Made by a program: the position numbers and the translations under genes
Part shown: in pieces, positions 17,887-27,617 of the stretch
Position numbering within the stretch: position 1 is the stretch's first letter
How the letters are laid out: the number at the start of each line of letters is the position of its first letter
Notes under the pieces: generated by a model
What the model saw: only the letters and a program-made list of their open reading frames with translations
What the model was told of the DNA's origin: nothing
Databases searched by the model: none
Source of the DNA: Hafnia psychrotolerans
GTDB taxonomy: Bacteria > Pseudomonadota > Gammaproteobacteria > Enterobacterales > Enterobacteriaceae
Length of the DNA stretch: 64,000 bases
Direction: 5' to 3'
NCBI RefSeq assembly: GCF_014639435.1
Contig: NZ_BMFZ01000001.1
Coordinates: 564,837-628,836 of the forward strand

Positions 17887-19182
17887 ATGAGCCTCCACTT
17901 ACCACAAAAACTGGCACCGCTGCGCTGGCGTAAACTGATACCGCTGGCGTTTATCACCTACAGTCTGGCTTATCTCGATCGCGCTAATTACGGTTTTGGC
18001 GCAGCCTCGGGGCTGGCGCAAGATCTCAACATCACGCCCGGTATTTCCTCATTGCTCGGCGCGCTGTTTTTCCTCGGCTATTTCTTCTTTCAGGTGCCGG
18101 GCGGTATTTATGCTGAAAAACGCAGCGCAAAAAAACTGATCTTCTGGAGCCTGATCCTGTGGGGGATTCTTGCTACTGCCACTGGCATGGTGCACAGCGT
18201 TGCCGCCCTGGCCGTCATTCGCTTCCTGCTGGGCGTAGCCGAAAGCGTGGTGATGCCCGCGATGCTGGTGTTCCTCAGCCACTGGTTCACCAAACAGGAG
18301 CGTTCGAAAGCCAACACTTTCCTGTTCCTCGGTAATCCGATAACCGTGTTATGGATGTCGATTCTTTCCGGCTATTTGGTGGATGCGCTCGGCTGGCGCG
18401 GGATGTTTATCATCGAAGGCGTACCAGCGATTATCTGGGCGGCCATCTGGTGGGTGATTTTTGTCGATCGCCCGGAAGAGGCCAAATGGCTGAGCGTTCA
18501 GGAGAAGGCCGATCTGGCCGCGGCACTGGCGGCAGAGCAGGCTGAAATGAAGCCGGTGAAAAACTACGGTGAAGCGCTGCGTTCACGCAAGGTGTTGTCG
18601 CTGTCGTTTATCCATTTCTTTTGGAATATCGGTATGTACGGTTTCATCATGTGGCTGCCGTCAATTTTGAAAACCGCGTCCGGATTGGGCATCGTGGCGA
18701 CCGGCTGGCTTTCCGCGGCGCCTTACCTGCTGGCCGTGCCGCTGATGCTTGGCGCGTCCTGGTTCTCGGACAAATATCAACAGCGCAAACTGATCGTGTT
18801 GTTGTTCCTCGGGCTGGGCGCGGTGTGCTTCTGTGCGTCGTTCACCGTCGGTGCTAATCACTTCTGGGTGTCATATGTGCTGCTGGTGATCGCCGGTGGG
18901 GCGATGTACACGCCGTACGGCCCGTTCTTCGCGGCCATTCCCGAGCTGCTGCCGCGTAACGTGATGGCCGGTGCGATGGCGTTTATCGTCAGCTTCGGCG
19001 CGCTGGGTTCTTTTGTCGGGTCGTGGATTGTCGGTTATCTCAATGGCGTCTTTAACGGCCCGCAGGCATCTTACGTCTTTATGGGCAGTTCGCTGGTGAT
19101 CGCGGTGCTGCTGACTGCCGTCACGCGTTTCACCAATAAACCGGTAGAAGTTGCTGCGCCAAAAATTGCTGCGCTGAGCTAA
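17887..19182 (+). CDS. MFS transporter, ACS family (second hexonate transporter)
   Basis: A 431-residue, 12-helix MFS protein. AYLDRANYGFGAASGL in helix 1 is the ACS-family signature, and FLLGVAESVVMPAMLVFLSHWF matches the conserved helix 4 region. It is only distantly similar to the MFS protein at 12923, so it is not a recent duplicate and may carry a different sugar acid or isomer. It is divergent from the GntR gene with a palindromic operator between. A stem-loop follows at 19198. Confidence 0.78.
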   Translation: MSLHLPQKLAPLRWRKLIPLAFITYSLAYLDRANYGFGAASGLAQDLNITPGISSLLGALFFLGYFFFQVPGGIYAEKRSAKKLIFWSLILWGILATATGMVHSVAALAVIRFLLGVAESVVMPAMLVFLSHWFTKQERSKANTFLFLGNPITVLWMSILSGYLVDALGWRGMFIIEGVPAIIWAAIWWVIFVDRPEEAKWLSVQEKADLAAALAAEQAEMKPVKNYGEALRSRKVLSLSFIHFFWNIGMYGFIMWLPSILKTASGLGIVATGWLSAAPYLLAVPLMLGASWFSDKYQQRKLIVLLFLGLGAVCFCASFTVGANHFWVSYVLLVIAGGAMYTPYGPFFAAIPELLPRNVMAGAMAFIVSFGALGSFVGSWIVGYLNGVFNGPQASYVFMGSSLVIAVLLTAVTRFTNKPVEVAAPKIAALS

Positions 19183-19197
19183 GTTATTACCCCGGCG

Positions 19198-19230
19198 TCA
19201 GACGCACCTGACGTTTAAAGATGCGTCTGA
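19198..19230 (+). terminator. Stem-loop after the second MFS gene
   Basis: TCAGACGCA / TGCGTCTGA 9-bp perfect stem with a 15-base loop, followed by GTCGTTTTCA. Probable terminator of the rightward MFS transcript. Confidence 0.5.
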
Positions 19231-19237
19231 GTCGTTT

Positions 19238-19362
19238 TCAGGGCTGAGGCTGTGTAAACATCTCCATCAGATTTGCTGCATCGCCAATCAACGTGACGCC
19301 GGGAACATGCTGCCAGGAATATCAGTAAGGCAACGCATAAACCGGGCGGAAAGGGAAGAGAT
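19238..19362 (-). pseudogene. Fragment of an FAD-dependent monooxygenase (TetX-like)
   Basis: Reading the minus strand in the frame that ends at the stop 19238-19240 gives FRPVYALPY, an in-frame TGA, then YSWQHVPGVTLIGDAANLM. This matches the RPxYALPxGxxWxHxPGVTLLGDAAHLM block of FAD-dependent aromatic monooxygenases, in which the GD pair binds FAD. Both ends of the gene are missing, there is a stop inside the block, and the His before Leu-Met is Asn. It is a dead remnant squeezed between the hutG stop and the MFS terminator, so some gene loss occurred at this junction. Confidence 0.6.
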
Positions 19363-19365
19363 CAT

Positions 19366-20202
19366 TTAAACAGCGCCCTGTTTATACGCATCTTTCCCCC
19401 AATCTACCATCCCACCCAGCAACTGCTTCAACAGTACCTGGAGTTCAGAGGCTTTAGCCTCCGAGTACGCAAAGGGCTCGCTCTCTTCCATGTAATTCAC
19501 CTGCGTCAGCTCAAGCTGAACCGCGTGAATATTCATGTCCGGCTGGCCGTAGGCGCGGGTGATATATCCGCCTTTAAAACGGCCATTCAGCACATGGCTG
19601 AAGCGGGTTTGTTGCTGGCAGATTCTTTCGAGCATTTCGCTCAGCGCCGGTGAGCAGCTTGCGCCACTGTTGGTGCCGAGGTTGAGATCCGGTAACTGAC
19701 CGTCAAACAAACGCGGGATCACCGAGGCAATGGAATGTGCATCAAACAGCAGCGCGTAGCCGAATTCCTGCTTCATGCGCGCCAGTTCCGACTGAATTTT
19801 CTGGTGATATGGCTGCCAGATTTGATCGAGATATTGCTGGCGCAGGGCATCTGTCGGCATCATGCCCGGTTTGAATGTCGCGCGACCGTCGAATAACGTA
19901 TCGGGATACAGGCCGGTGGTTGCGGTGGTATACAGCGGTTTATCGTCGGAAGGTCGGTTAAGATCGATAACGAAGCGCGAATACTGACCGACCAGAATGC
20001 TAGCACCCAGTGAGCGCGCAAAATTGTACAGTTGCGGGATATGCCAGTCAGTATCAGAAAGCGGGAGGGCGGCGTCGCTTAGACCGCTGGCAACCTGGGG
20101 CGTCAGGTGGGTCCCGGCATGGGGGATACTGATCAATAACGGCACGCTACCCGGCGTAAAATGAAAGGGTTCAGCAATAACATGGGTGGTTGTAAGGCTC
20201 AT
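19366..20202 (-). CDS. hutG: N-formylglutamate deformylase (HutG)
   Basis: A 278-residue N-formylglutamate amidohydrolase. [10 protein letters not shown] (near 25) and the downstream [22 protein letters not shown] and HAVQLELTQ blocks are the conserved metal and substrate-binding segments of the family. It hydrolyses N-formylglutamate to glutamate and formate, the last step of the five-step hut pathway started by HutF. Its start overlaps the hutI stop (ATGA), so hutI-hutG is one transcript. Confidence 0.9.
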   Translation of the reverse strand: MSLTTTHVIAEPFHFTPGSVPLLISIPHAGTHLTPQVASGLSDAALPLSDTDWHIPQLYNFARSLGASILVGQYSRFVIDLNRPSDDKPLYTTATTGLYPDTLFDGRATFKPGMMPTDALRQQYLDQIWQPYHQKIQSELARMKQEFGYALLFDAHSIASVIPRLFDGQLPDLNLGTNSGASCSPALSEMLERICQQQTRFSHVLNGRFKGGYITRAYGQPDMNIHAVQLELTQVNYMEESEPFAYSEAKASELQVLLKQLLGGMVDWGKDAYKQGAV

Positions 20203-21461
20203 GAGCGGGACTCTCCTCGTACTTCTCCACGAAAAACAACAGTGCAGGGCAGTTGACCACCCAGCCAGTAAACCAGTTCGGCAGGGCGTGACAGCGGCCA
20301 GTGTATAAAATCAGCGACTTTTCCAATCTCCAGCGTGCCGTGTGTTTCCTGTAAACCCAGCGCACGTGCGCCATGGCAGGTGATCCCGGCCAGCGCTTCT
20401 TCGGGCGTCAGACGAAACAATGTACAACCCATATTCAGCATCAGGCGCAAAGAAAGTGCTGGCGAGGTGCCGGGGTTGGCATCACTGGCCAGCGCTATCG
20501 GCACCTGATGTTTGCGAAACTCATCCACCGGAGGACATTGCGTTTCCCGCAGTAAATAATAAGCTCCCGGCAGTAATACGGCGACGGTACCGCTGGCGGC
20601 CATGGCTTGCGCGTCTTCGGCGGTAGCGTATTCCAGGTGATCGGCGGACAGCGCATGATGTTGCGCCGCCAAGGCGCTGCCATGCAGGGAAGACAGCTGT
20701 TCGGCGTGTAATTTAACCGGTAAACCTAAGGCTTCAGCGGCATTGAAAACCCGTTCAACCTGTGCCGGTGAGAATGCCAGATGTTCACAAAAAGCATCGA
20801 CAGCATCGGCCAGATTTTCAGAGGCGACCACCGGCAGTAACGTATCGCAGATGAGATCAATATAATCATCAGCGTGCCCTTTGAATTCCGGCGGCAGGGC
20901 ATGGGCAGCAAGGCAGGTGGATTTTACCTCGACCGATAACATGACGCCCAACTGGCGGATCACCCGCAGCATCTTCAGCTCGCTTTCTACGCTCAGTCCG
21001 TAACCGGATTTAATCTCGACACAGGTCACGCCTTCAGCCAGCAACGGCTGTAAGCGAAACAGCGCCTGGGTAAGCAATTCACCTTCGGTGGCTTCGCGGG
21101 TGGCATTGACGGTGGAGAGAATGCCACCGCCAGCTGCCGCTATATCGGCATAGCTCACGCCGTTCAGTCGCTGTTCAAACTCTGCGCTGCGATCGCCACC
21201 GAAGACCAGATGCGTATGGCAGTCAACAAAGCCCGGCGTGATGATGCCACCATCAAACTCATGCTGTGTGGCGCCCGCAAAATCCGGACAATCTGCGGCG
21301 AGACCGACCCAGACGATCTTTCCGCCAGTGACCGCTATAGCGCCATTTTCAATCAGGTTGTAATGGCCGTTCTGCATGGTCACCAGCGTGGCGCCGCGCC
21401 ATACACTGTCACAACGGGAAGGGACTTCGGATGAAGAAGAAGGGGATATCGCTACCGGCAT
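20199..21461 (-). CDS. hutI: Imidazolonepropionase (HutI)
   Basis: An amidohydrolase-fold enzyme of about 420 residues that opens imidazolone-propionate to N-formimidoyl-glutamate in the cytosol. [17 protein letters not shown] carries the HxH metal site, KSGYGL (near 145) and LHAEQ (near 245) are further family blocks, and SADHLEYA plus [10 protein letters not shown] follow. An in-frame ATG exists at 21497, but it would lie inside the HutC operator; GGAG 7 bp before 21461 favours the shorter start. It is the first gene of hutI-hutG. Confidence 0.9.
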   Translation of the reverse strand: MPVAISPSSSSEVPSRCDSVWRGATLVTMQNGHYNLIENGAIAVTGGKIVWVGLAADCPDFAGATQHEFDGGIITPGFVDCHTHLVFGGDRSAEFEQRLNGVSYADIAAAGGGILSTVNATREATEGELLTQALFRLQPLLAEGVTCVEIKSGYGLSVESELKMLRVIRQLGVMLSVEVKSTCLAAHALPPEFKGHADDYIDLICDTLLPVVASENLADAVDAFCEHLAFSPAQVERVFNAAEALGLPVKLHAEQLSSLHGSALAAQHHALSADHLEYATAEDAQAMAASGTVAVLLPGAYYLLRETQCPPVDEFRKHQVPIALASDANPGTSPALSLRLMLNMGCTLFRLTPEEALAGITCHGARALGLQETHGTLEIGKVADFIHWPLSRPAELVYWLGGQLPCTVVFRGEVRGESRS

Positions 21462-21484
21462 GACAGGCTCCAGGCTGAATTCAT

Positions 21485-21499
21485 CTTGTATAGACAACT
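21485..21499. promoter_or_regulatory. HutC-type operator at hutI
   Basis: CTTGTATAGACAACT, 24 bp before the chosen hutI start. It shares TGTATAGACAA with the sites at 22605, 24797, 27661 and 41125. HutC of other bacteria binds similar TGTAT-containing palindromes. Confidence 0.7.
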
Positions 21500-21631
21500 A
21501 AAGTCAACCTAACGCATAACCACGAAACCGGCAAGGCAGCCAGCGATAGTTTTTTCTTATTACGAGACGTCTTCCAAAAGTTGAACGAAGAGATAGCGGC
21601 CGTTCAACGCCGCCATTAAGGTGTGCCGGAA

Positions 21632-22450
21632 TCAGCCGTGGCTGGTGAAACGTCCAAATAACTGATAGCGGGAACCGGGATAAATCAGGCGCGCGGAAGT
21701 CACCACGCGGCTGCCACTCCAGGTCCGGCGATGGATCAGGAGGCATGGCTCATGTTCTTTCAGTTGCAACAATTCGCGTTGCTCATCGCTGGCACTGATC
21801 GCTTCAACGCGATGTTCACCTGCCGTCAGCGGCGCGATTTCCATCAGATACGTATAGGGCGTCTGCTTGTTCAGCACCCGTTGCAGATAATCCGGGGCGG
21901 TTTCCGGGTTCACAAAACGGTCTTCGATCTGCACCGGCACGTTGTTTTCGTAGTGAACAATCTGCGAGTAAAACATCATTGTGCCGGTAGCGATACCGAG
22001 TTGCAGCGCCTGATCGGCGTCGGCCAGTCGTGCTTCGCACACCAGAACTTTGCTGTCATGGCGGTGACCGCGCTGGGCTATTTCATCAGCAATGTTGTGT
22101 ACTTCCAGCATCGGGGTGTAGGCCTTTGCTTCTGCCACAAACGTGCCGACACCTTGCATGCGGATCAAAAAACCTTCACTGGTCAGTTCGCGCAGCGCAC
22201 GGTTGATGGTCATGCGGCTGACGCCAATCTCATTGACCAGCTCACTTTCAGAAGGCACGCGCTGATGCGGTTTCCATACACCGGCACGGATCTGGCTGAT
22301 GATCGCCTGTTTCACCCGCTGATAAATCGGTGCGGGCGTGTCGCTCATCGCGGCCGCCAGTTCGGACAATGTCTGCTGCGACACGGCCTGTTGTTGTACA
22401 GCCTGATGCTGTGCAGCACCATTTTGCGAAAGTGGCGTGGGCTCCGACAT
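21632..22450 (-). CDS. hutC: Histidine utilisation repressor HutC (GntR family)
   Basis: A 272-residue GntR/HutC regulator. An unusually long Gln-rich N-terminal tail of about 40 residues (QNGAAQHQAVQQQAVSQQT) precedes the winged HTH (PIYQRVKQAIISQIRAGVW... SRMTINRALRELTSEGFL). A UTRA effector domain then ends in SRYQLFGRFTSH. It represses hut genes until urocanate binds. A TTG six codons upstream is in frame, but GAGG before the ATG at 22450 decides the start. It is divergent from hutF. Confidence 0.9.
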   Translation of the reverse strand: MSEPTPLSQNGAAQHQAVQQQAVSQQTLSELAAAMSDTPAPIYQRVKQAIISQIRAGVWKPHQRVPSESELVNEIGVSRMTINRALRELTSEGFLIRMQGVGTFVAEAKAYTPMLEVHNIADEIAQRGHRHDSKVLVCEARLADADQALQLGIATGTMMFYSQIVHYENNVPVQIEDRFVNPETAPDYLQRVLNKQTPYTYLMEIAPLTAGEHRVEAISASDEQRELLQLKEHEPCLLIHRRTWSGSRVVTSARLIYPGSRYQLFGRFTSHG

Positions 22451-22604
22451 GTTTTTTACCTCACTCAACGAATTTCCAGAAATATTGGGAAAGTTTACCT
22501 GTCTGCCCGGCAGTTTCCATCAGTGGAGCCAGGGGAAAGGGCGTGACGGGAAACTAAATTTATAAAAAAAGGGTTGTTGCAAGTTTACAGCGCAATCAGG
22601 CATA

Positions 22605-22624
22605 TGTATATGTATAGACAAGTC
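22605..22624. promoter_or_regulatory. HutC-type operator in the hutC-hutF gap
   Basis: The TGTATAGACAAGTC core at 22611-22624 is preceded by an overlapping ATGTAT repeat. Placed between the divergent hutC and hutF genes, it can control both. Confidence 0.65.
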
Positions 22625-22694
22625 GCTTAAAAGTTTTGCAATTGTTTCCATTAAATTGCGTTTATGTTTCTTCTTACTGCTCAGGAATGCTGTC

Positions 22695-24068
22695 ATGCCT
22701 GCTTATTTTACTTCACGCGCTTTACTTGCTGATGGCTGGGCGCATAACGTGCGGCTGGACGTCGATGCAGCCGGAATGCTGACGGCGGTGATCCCAAACA
22801 GCGATCCGCAGGGATGTTTGCCTCTTTCTGGCCCGGTGGTTCCGGGCATGCCAAATCTGCATTCCCACGCATTTCAGCGGGTAATGGCCGGGCTGGCCGA
22901 GGTCGCTGGTGATCCGCAGGACAGCTTCTGGACCTGGCGTGACCTGATGTACCGCATGGTGCAGCGCCTCACGCCTGAACAGGTTGGTATCATCGCCCGT
23001 CAGTTGTACATCGAAATGCTTAAGGGCGGCTACACGCAGGTGGCGGAATTCCACTATCTGCACAATGACATTAGCGGTCAGGCTTATGCCGATCACGGTG
23101 AAATGACCGCGCATCTGAGTGAAGTCGCCTTGCAAATAGGTATCGGGCTGACCCTGCTGCCGGTGCTTTACAGCTACGCCGGATTTGGCGCGCAACCCGC
23201 GCAGGCGGGGCAGAAACGATTTATTCAGGATGCCGACGGTTACCTGAAACAGCAAGAGATCATCCGCAAACAGCTCAGCGGGAAACACCTGCAAAATCAG
23301 GGGTTGTGCTTCCATTCCCTGCGCGCCGTGACGCTTGAGCAAATGCGGCAAGTGTTGCAGGCCGGTGACAAAAACCTGCCAGTGCATATACATATCGCAG
23401 AGCAGCAGAAAGAAGTGAACGATTGTCTGGGCTGGAGCGGGCAGCGTCCGATTTCCTGGCTGTATGACAATCTGGATATTGATTCGCGCTGGTGTCTGAT
23501 CCACGCCACTCACGCTGATCGTTTTGAGCTGGCGAGTATGGCAAACAGCGGGGCAGTCGCGGGGTTGTGTCCGACGACTGAAGCCAATCTGGGCGACGGT
23601 ATCTTCCCCGGCGTCGATTATTTGGCGCAGTCAGGGCGCTGGGGGATTGGTTCCGACAGCCATGTTTCCCTGAATGTGGTGGAAGAACTGCGTTGGTTTG
23701 AATACGGGCAGCGTCTGCGCGATCAGCGACGTAACCGGCTGACCACATCGGCGAAAAATTCTGTGGGTGATGTGCTGTATACACAGGCATTGCAGGGTGG
23801 TGCGCAGGCCTGTGGCACGGCTATCGGCCAGCTTTCTGCGGGCTACCGTGCCGACTGGCTGGTGCTCGACGGGCAGGATCCTTATCTTGCCGCCGCGAAA
23901 AACAGCGAGCTTCTCAACCGCTGGCTTTTCGCCGGCAATGCCGGACAGATCCGCGATGTGTATGTTGGCGGTATTCCGCGCATTATCAACGGTCAGCATG
24001 AGCAGCAGCAGGCTGCGGCGGCAGATTTCCTCGCGCTTCTCAGTCAGCTTTCACAGGACGTCGCATGA
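22695..24068 (+). CDS. hutF: Formimidoylglutamate deiminase (HutF)
   Basis: A 457-residue amidohydrolase that converts N-formimidoyl-L-glutamate to N-formyl-L-glutamate and ammonia, marking the five-step hut route completed by HutG. The metal site HxH is in PGMPNLHSHAFQR (near 60), HIAEQQKEV (near 240) and IHATHADR (near 275) give the other metal and catalytic residues, and GIGSDSHVSLN holds the metal-binding Asp. AGGA lies 8 bp before this ATG; an earlier in-frame start at 22656 would add 13 unconserved residues. It overlaps hutD by 4 bp. Confidence 0.9.
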   Translation: MPAYFTSRALLADGWAHNVRLDVDAAGMLTAVIPNSDPQGCLPLSGPVVPGMPNLHSHAFQRVMAGLAEVAGDPQDSFWTWRDLMYRMVQRLTPEQVGIIARQLYIEMLKGGYTQVAEFHYLHNDISGQAYADHGEMTAHLSEVALQIGIGLTLLPVLYSYAGFGAQPAQAGQKRFIQDADGYLKQQEIIRKQLSGKHLQNQGLCFHSLRAVTLEQMRQVLQAGDKNLPVHIHIAEQQKEVNDCLGWSGQRPISWLYDNLDIDSRWCLIHATHADRFELASMANSGAVAGLCPTTEANLGDGIFPGVDYLAQSGRWGIGSDSHVSLNVVEELRWFEYGQRLRDQRRNRLTTSAKNSVGDVLYTQALQGGAQACGTAIGQLSAGYRADWLVLDGQDPYLAAAKNSELLNRWLFAGNAGQIRDVYVGGIPRIINGQHEQQQAAAADFLALLSQLSQDVA

Positions 24069-24649
24069 ACGGCTGGCAGCGCTTTTCCTTCGACAGTCTG
24101 CCGGTCAGCCCGTGGCGCAATGGCGGTGGTGAAACCCGCGAAATCATCAGTTTCCCTGCCGGTAAAAGTGATTTTGACTGGCGCGCCAGCATTGCCACCA
24201 TCGTGCAGGACGGCCCGTTCTCGGCATTTCCCGGCATTGACCGCTCCATCACCTTGCTCAGTGGCGATGGCGTGCATCTGCAGGCACAGCCTGACGTCGA
24301 CCATTTGCTCGATGTTACCGGTGAACCGTTTTCGTTCAGCGGTGACATCGCGCTCAGCGCCCGCCTGATGGGCGGCGTCACGACAGACTTCAACCTCATG
24401 ACGCGCCGTACCCATTATGCGTCAAGGGTGATTGCCGCCCGCGAACACCTCACGATAACGCGTGAAACCGGCGGGGTGATTTATGTTATTCGCGGAATGT
24501 GGCAGTTGGCGGATTGCACGCAACTGCGTGCGGGCGAAGGCTATTACTGGTCTGACGCAGCGGCTGAAAAAAACAATGGACCCGTGACTCTCAGGCCAGT
24601 TAATCAGGAACACGAATGCCTGCTGTTATGGGCGGCGATCACCCGATAA
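24065..24649 (+). CDS. hutD: HutD family cupin-like protein
   Basis: A 194-residue HutD/Ves-type protein, recognised by SPWRNGGGETREI near residue 18 and the FSAFPGIDRSITLLSGDG block near 55. HutD is a bicupin-fold protein of hut operons thought to buffer or limit pathway flux; no enzyme activity is established. It is coupled to hutF by overlapping start and stop codons. Confidence 0.85.
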   Translation: MNGWQRFSFDSLPVSPWRNGGGETREIISFPAGKSDFDWRASIATIVQDGPFSAFPGIDRSITLLSGDGVHLQAQPDVDHLLDVTGEPFSFSGDIALSARLMGGVTTDFNLMTRRTHYASRVIAAREHLTITRETGGVIYVIRGMWQLADCTQLRAGEGYYWSDAAAEKNNGPVTLRPVNQEHECLLLWAAITR

Positions 24650-24796
24650 ATACCTTCCGGGGCTGCGCTAAAATGACGCATGGCGCGCACTGAATTGATT
24701 CAATCGTTGGCGCAACATGCGCAATAACTGACGCTGAATGTTGCAAAACGGTATCTGCAGGAACTGGCATAAAGCTTGCTTAGATATTGCTGGCTG

Positions 24797-24820
24797 ACTT
24801 GTATAGACAAGACTATACAG
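24797..24820. promoter_or_regulatory. Double HutC-type operator before the hut ABC transporter
   Basis: CTTGTATAGACAAG (24798-24811) is followed at once by an overlapping inverted ACTATACAG, giving three half-sites in 24 bp. It lies about 85 bp before the binding-protein start. The 250-bp gap 24650-24903 otherwise shows no gene. Confidence 0.7.
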
Positions 24821-24903
24821 TAACGGAGTCAGTAGCGTAATTTGTCTGTGCGATTCACTGCAACAGGCATTCCCCGAGACAGGTACTTTGGCAGGAGTGG
24901 CAG

Positions 24904-25884
24904 ATGAGCAACATGATTTCCAGGGCTGTACTGAAACGTTCGGTGTCTTTGTTAGGGCTGGCAGCGGCGCTGGCGAGTGTGGCTGTCAGCGCGGCGCAGG
25001 CGGCAAATACGCCGGTTGCTATTGGTATTTCTGGCTGGACTGGCTTTGCGCCACTGACGTTGGCGGACAAAGCCGGCATCTTTAAAAAGAACGGTCTGGA
25101 TGTCACGCTGAAAATGGTACCGCAGCAGTCGCGCCATCTGGCTATCGCTTCCGGTTCCCTGCAATGTGCGGCGACCACAGTGGAAACCTATTTAACCTGG
25201 AATGCCAGCGGTGTGCCGATTAAACAAATCGTACAGCTGGATAAATCCTACGGTGCAGACGGTATCGCGGTGCGCAGCGGTATCAATAAAATTACCGACC
25301 TGAAAGGAAAAACCATCAGTGTGGATGCGCCGGGCACGTCATCTTACTTCCTGCTGGCGTGGATCCTCGATAAGAACGGCATGACGATGAAAGATGTCAA
25401 GCTGGCCACTCTCGGGCCGGATGCGGCAGCGCATGCCTTTATTGCCGGGCAAAATGACGCCGCAGTGACCTATGAACCGTACTTATCCAACATCCGTCAG
25501 AGCCCGGATAAAGGCAAAATTCTGGCAACTACGCTGGAATATCCGATGGTGATGGACACGCTGGGCTGTACGCCAGATTGGCTGGAAAAAAATCCCAAAG
25601 CCGCCCAGGCGCTGGTGAATAGCTACTTTGAAGCGTTGGATATGATCAAGAAAGAGCCAGAAAAATCCAATGAAATCATGGGTGCGGCGGTGAAAGAAAC
25701 CGGTAAACAGTTTGCAGAAGAATCGAGCTATCTGCGCTGGCAGGACAAGGAGGCCAACCAGAAATTCTTCAGCGGTGAGATCGTGACTTTCACCAACGAA
25801 GCGGCGCGCCTGCTGACTGAGATGAAAATTCTGCGCAAAACGCCGGATATCAACACCTTATATGACGCGAAGTACGTGAAATAG
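24904..25884 (+). CDS. ABC transporter periplasmic binding protein, NitT/TauT type (hut-linked)
   Basis: A 326-residue secreted binding protein. Its N-terminus is a signal peptide (residues 1 to about 33, positively charged then hydrophobic, cleaved after AAQA). The mature part resembles SsuA/TauA/NitA-type proteins (GISGWTGFAPLTLADKAGIFKKNGLDV, DLKGKTISVDAPGTSS). Inside the hut cluster and behind a HutC-type site, it most likely binds histidine, urocanate or a related imidazole. The ribosome site is GGCAGGAGTGG. Confidence 0.82.
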   Translation: MSNMISRAVLKRSVSLLGLAAALASVAVSAAQAANTPVAIGISGWTGFAPLTLADKAGIFKKNGLDVTLKMVPQQSRHLAIASGSLQCAATTVETYLTWNASGVPIKQIVQLDKSYGADGIAVRSGINKITDLKGKTISVDAPGTSSYFLLAWILDKNGMTMKDVKLATLGPDAAAHAFIAGQNDAAVTYEPYLSNIRQSPDKGKILATTLEYPMVMDTLGCTPDWLEKNPKAAQALVNSYFEALDMIKKEPEKSNEIMGAAVKETGKQFAEESSYLRWQDKEANQKFFSGEIVTFTNEAARLLTEMKILRKTPDINTLYDAKYVK

Positions 25885-25901
25885 CCATGAAGGACCCAGA
25901 C

Positions 25902-26783
25902 ATGAACAGTCCTGTCAGTCAGGCAGCAGAACATCCCGTTACTTCGCCGTCAGCCTTACGCGAACCGGCACCGTTGCCGGCAAGCAAAAAAGTCTGGCAT
26001 AACCCGATGATGGTGCCTTTGCGCCCCGTCGCCTCGCGACATCGCTGGTTCCTCGGGGTCTGTTTCTTTGTCCTGTTTTTTGCCGTATGGGCGCTGGTGA
26101 CGTTCACCGGTCTCGTCTCTGCAACATTCCTCGCCAGCCCGGCAAGCATGTTGCAGGAAGGCATTTTACTGTTTACCGATTTCGATTTTACGACCGATAT
26201 CGGCATGACGGTGATGCGCGTGCTGGGCGGCTTTATTCTGGCGTGCGCCATCGCCGTTCCGCTCGGGATCCTGATGGGTTCTTATAAACTGATTGAAGCT
26301 TTCTTCGAGCCGTTTGTGTCATTTTGCCGCTATCTGCCTGCGTCAGCGTTTGTGCCGCTGCTGATCCTGTGGGCGGGTATCGGTGAAATGCAGAAAATAC
26401 TGGTGATTTTTATCGGCTCTTTCTTTCAGATCACCCTGATGGTGGCGGTGACCGTGGGAGCCGCCCGGCGGGACCTGGTGGAAGCCGCGTATACCTTGGG
26501 TGCAACCAATCAGAGTGTGGTGCGTCGGGTGATTATCCCCGGTGCTGCACCGGAAATAGCCGAGTTACTCCGCCTCGTGCTCGGCTGGGCGTGGACTTAC
26601 GTCATTGTGGCGGAGCTTATCGGCTCATCAAGCGGTATCGGCCATATGATCGTTAACAGCCAGGCGCTGCTCAATACCGGACAAATGATCTTCGGCATTA
26701 TTGTGATCGGATGCATTGGTTTGCTCTCTGATCTGTTGTTCAAAGCGGCCAACCGTCGCCTGTTTGTATGGAGTTCACTGTGA
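25902..26783 (+). CDS. ABC transporter permease, NitT/TauT type (hut-linked)
   Basis: An inner-membrane permease of about 293 residues with six hydrophobic segments. EAAYTLGATNQSVVRRVIIPGAAPEI is the EAA loop that docks to the ATPase. A proline-rich cytosolic N-terminal extension of about 45 residues precedes the first helix. AAGGA is 7 bp before the ATG at 25902; the in-frame ATG at 25887 has no site. It is co-transcribed with the binding protein and the ATPase. Confidence 0.82.
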   Translation: MNSPVSQAAEHPVTSPSALREPAPLPASKKVWHNPMMVPLRPVASRHRWFLGVCFFVLFFAVWALVTFTGLVSATFLASPASMLQEGILLFTDFDFTTDIGMTVMRVLGGFILACAIAVPLGILMGSYKLIEAFFEPFVSFCRYLPASAFVPLLILWAGIGEMQKILVIFIGSFFQITLMVAVTVGAARRDLVEAAYTLGATNQSVVRRVIIPGAAPEIAELLRLVLGWAWTYVIVAELIGSSSGIGHMIVNSQALLNTGQMIFGIIVIGCIGLLSDLLFKAANRRLFVWSSL

Positions 26784-27568
26784 TGAGCTATCCGAAACTG
26801 AGTGTCCGTCAGGTTGAACGTATTTTTACCGGCCCGAAAGGTGAGAAAACACAGGCGCTGTTGCCAGTGGATTATCAGGTAGATGAAAACGACTTCATCA
26901 CCATTCTCGGGCCTTCAGGCTGTGGTAAATCGACACTTTTGCGCATTGTGGCCGGGCTGGATCAACCGACGCGTGGCGAAGTGTGGCTCGATGGTGAACT
27001 CGTGGATGGCCCGGGTGCCGATCGTGGCATGGTCTTTCAGAGTTACACTTTGTTCCCGTGGCTGACCGTCGAACAAAACATCCGTTTCGGTTTGCAGGAA
27101 CGCGGTGTGAGTCAGGCAGCGCAAAAAGAGCGCAGCGACTACTTTATTAATAAGGTCGGGCTGCGGGGTTTTGAGCAGCACTTCCCGCGTCAACTTTCCG
27201 GCGGGATGCAGCAACGTACCGCCATCGCCCGTGCGCTGGCCAACGACCCGAAAATTCTGCTGATGGATGAGCCTTTTGGCGCCCTTGATAACCAGACCCG
27301 CGTGATGATGCAGGAGTTGCTGTTATCGATTTGGGAATCCTCACGTAAAACCGTGTTGTTCGTGACGCACGATATCGACGAAGCGATTTTCATGGCCAAT
27401 AAAGTGGCCATTTTCAGTGCCCGTCCGGGGCGGATTAAAACCGAAGTCGCGGTTAATTTCCCGCATCCACGGGATTACACCCTGAAGACGTCGCCGGAAT
27501 TTATGGCGCTGAAAGCACGGGTGACTGAAGAAATTCGTACCGAAACGATGCAGGCGATGGATCACTGA
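26783..27568 (+). CDS. ABC transporter ATPase, NitT/TauT type (hut-linked)
   Basis: An ABC ATPase of about 261 residues. Walker A GPSGCGKSTLL, Q-loop in MVFQSYTLFPWL, signature LSGGMQQR, Walker B ILLMDEPFGALD and the switch His in VTHDIDEA are all intact. It powers the importer formed with the two preceding genes. GGAG precedes the ATG at 26783, which overlaps the permease stop; an in-frame ATG lies 15 bp upstream. A stem-loop follows before hutH. Confidence 0.85.
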   Translation: MSYPKLSVRQVERIFTGPKGEKTQALLPVDYQVDENDFITILGPSGCGKSTLLRIVAGLDQPTRGEVWLDGELVDGPGADRGMVFQSYTLFPWLTVEQNIRFGLQERGVSQAAQKERSDYFINKVGLRGFEQHFPRQLSGGMQQRTAIARALANDPKILLMDEPFGALDNQTRVMMQELLLSIWESSRKTVLFVTHDIDEAIFMANKVAIFSARPGRIKTEVAVNFPHPRDYTLKTSPEFMALKARVTEEIRTETMQAMDH

Positions 27569-27617
27569 TCCCGTGCGCGGTACACAATAGATTTTAGATT
27601 TGTCATGTAATGCATAA

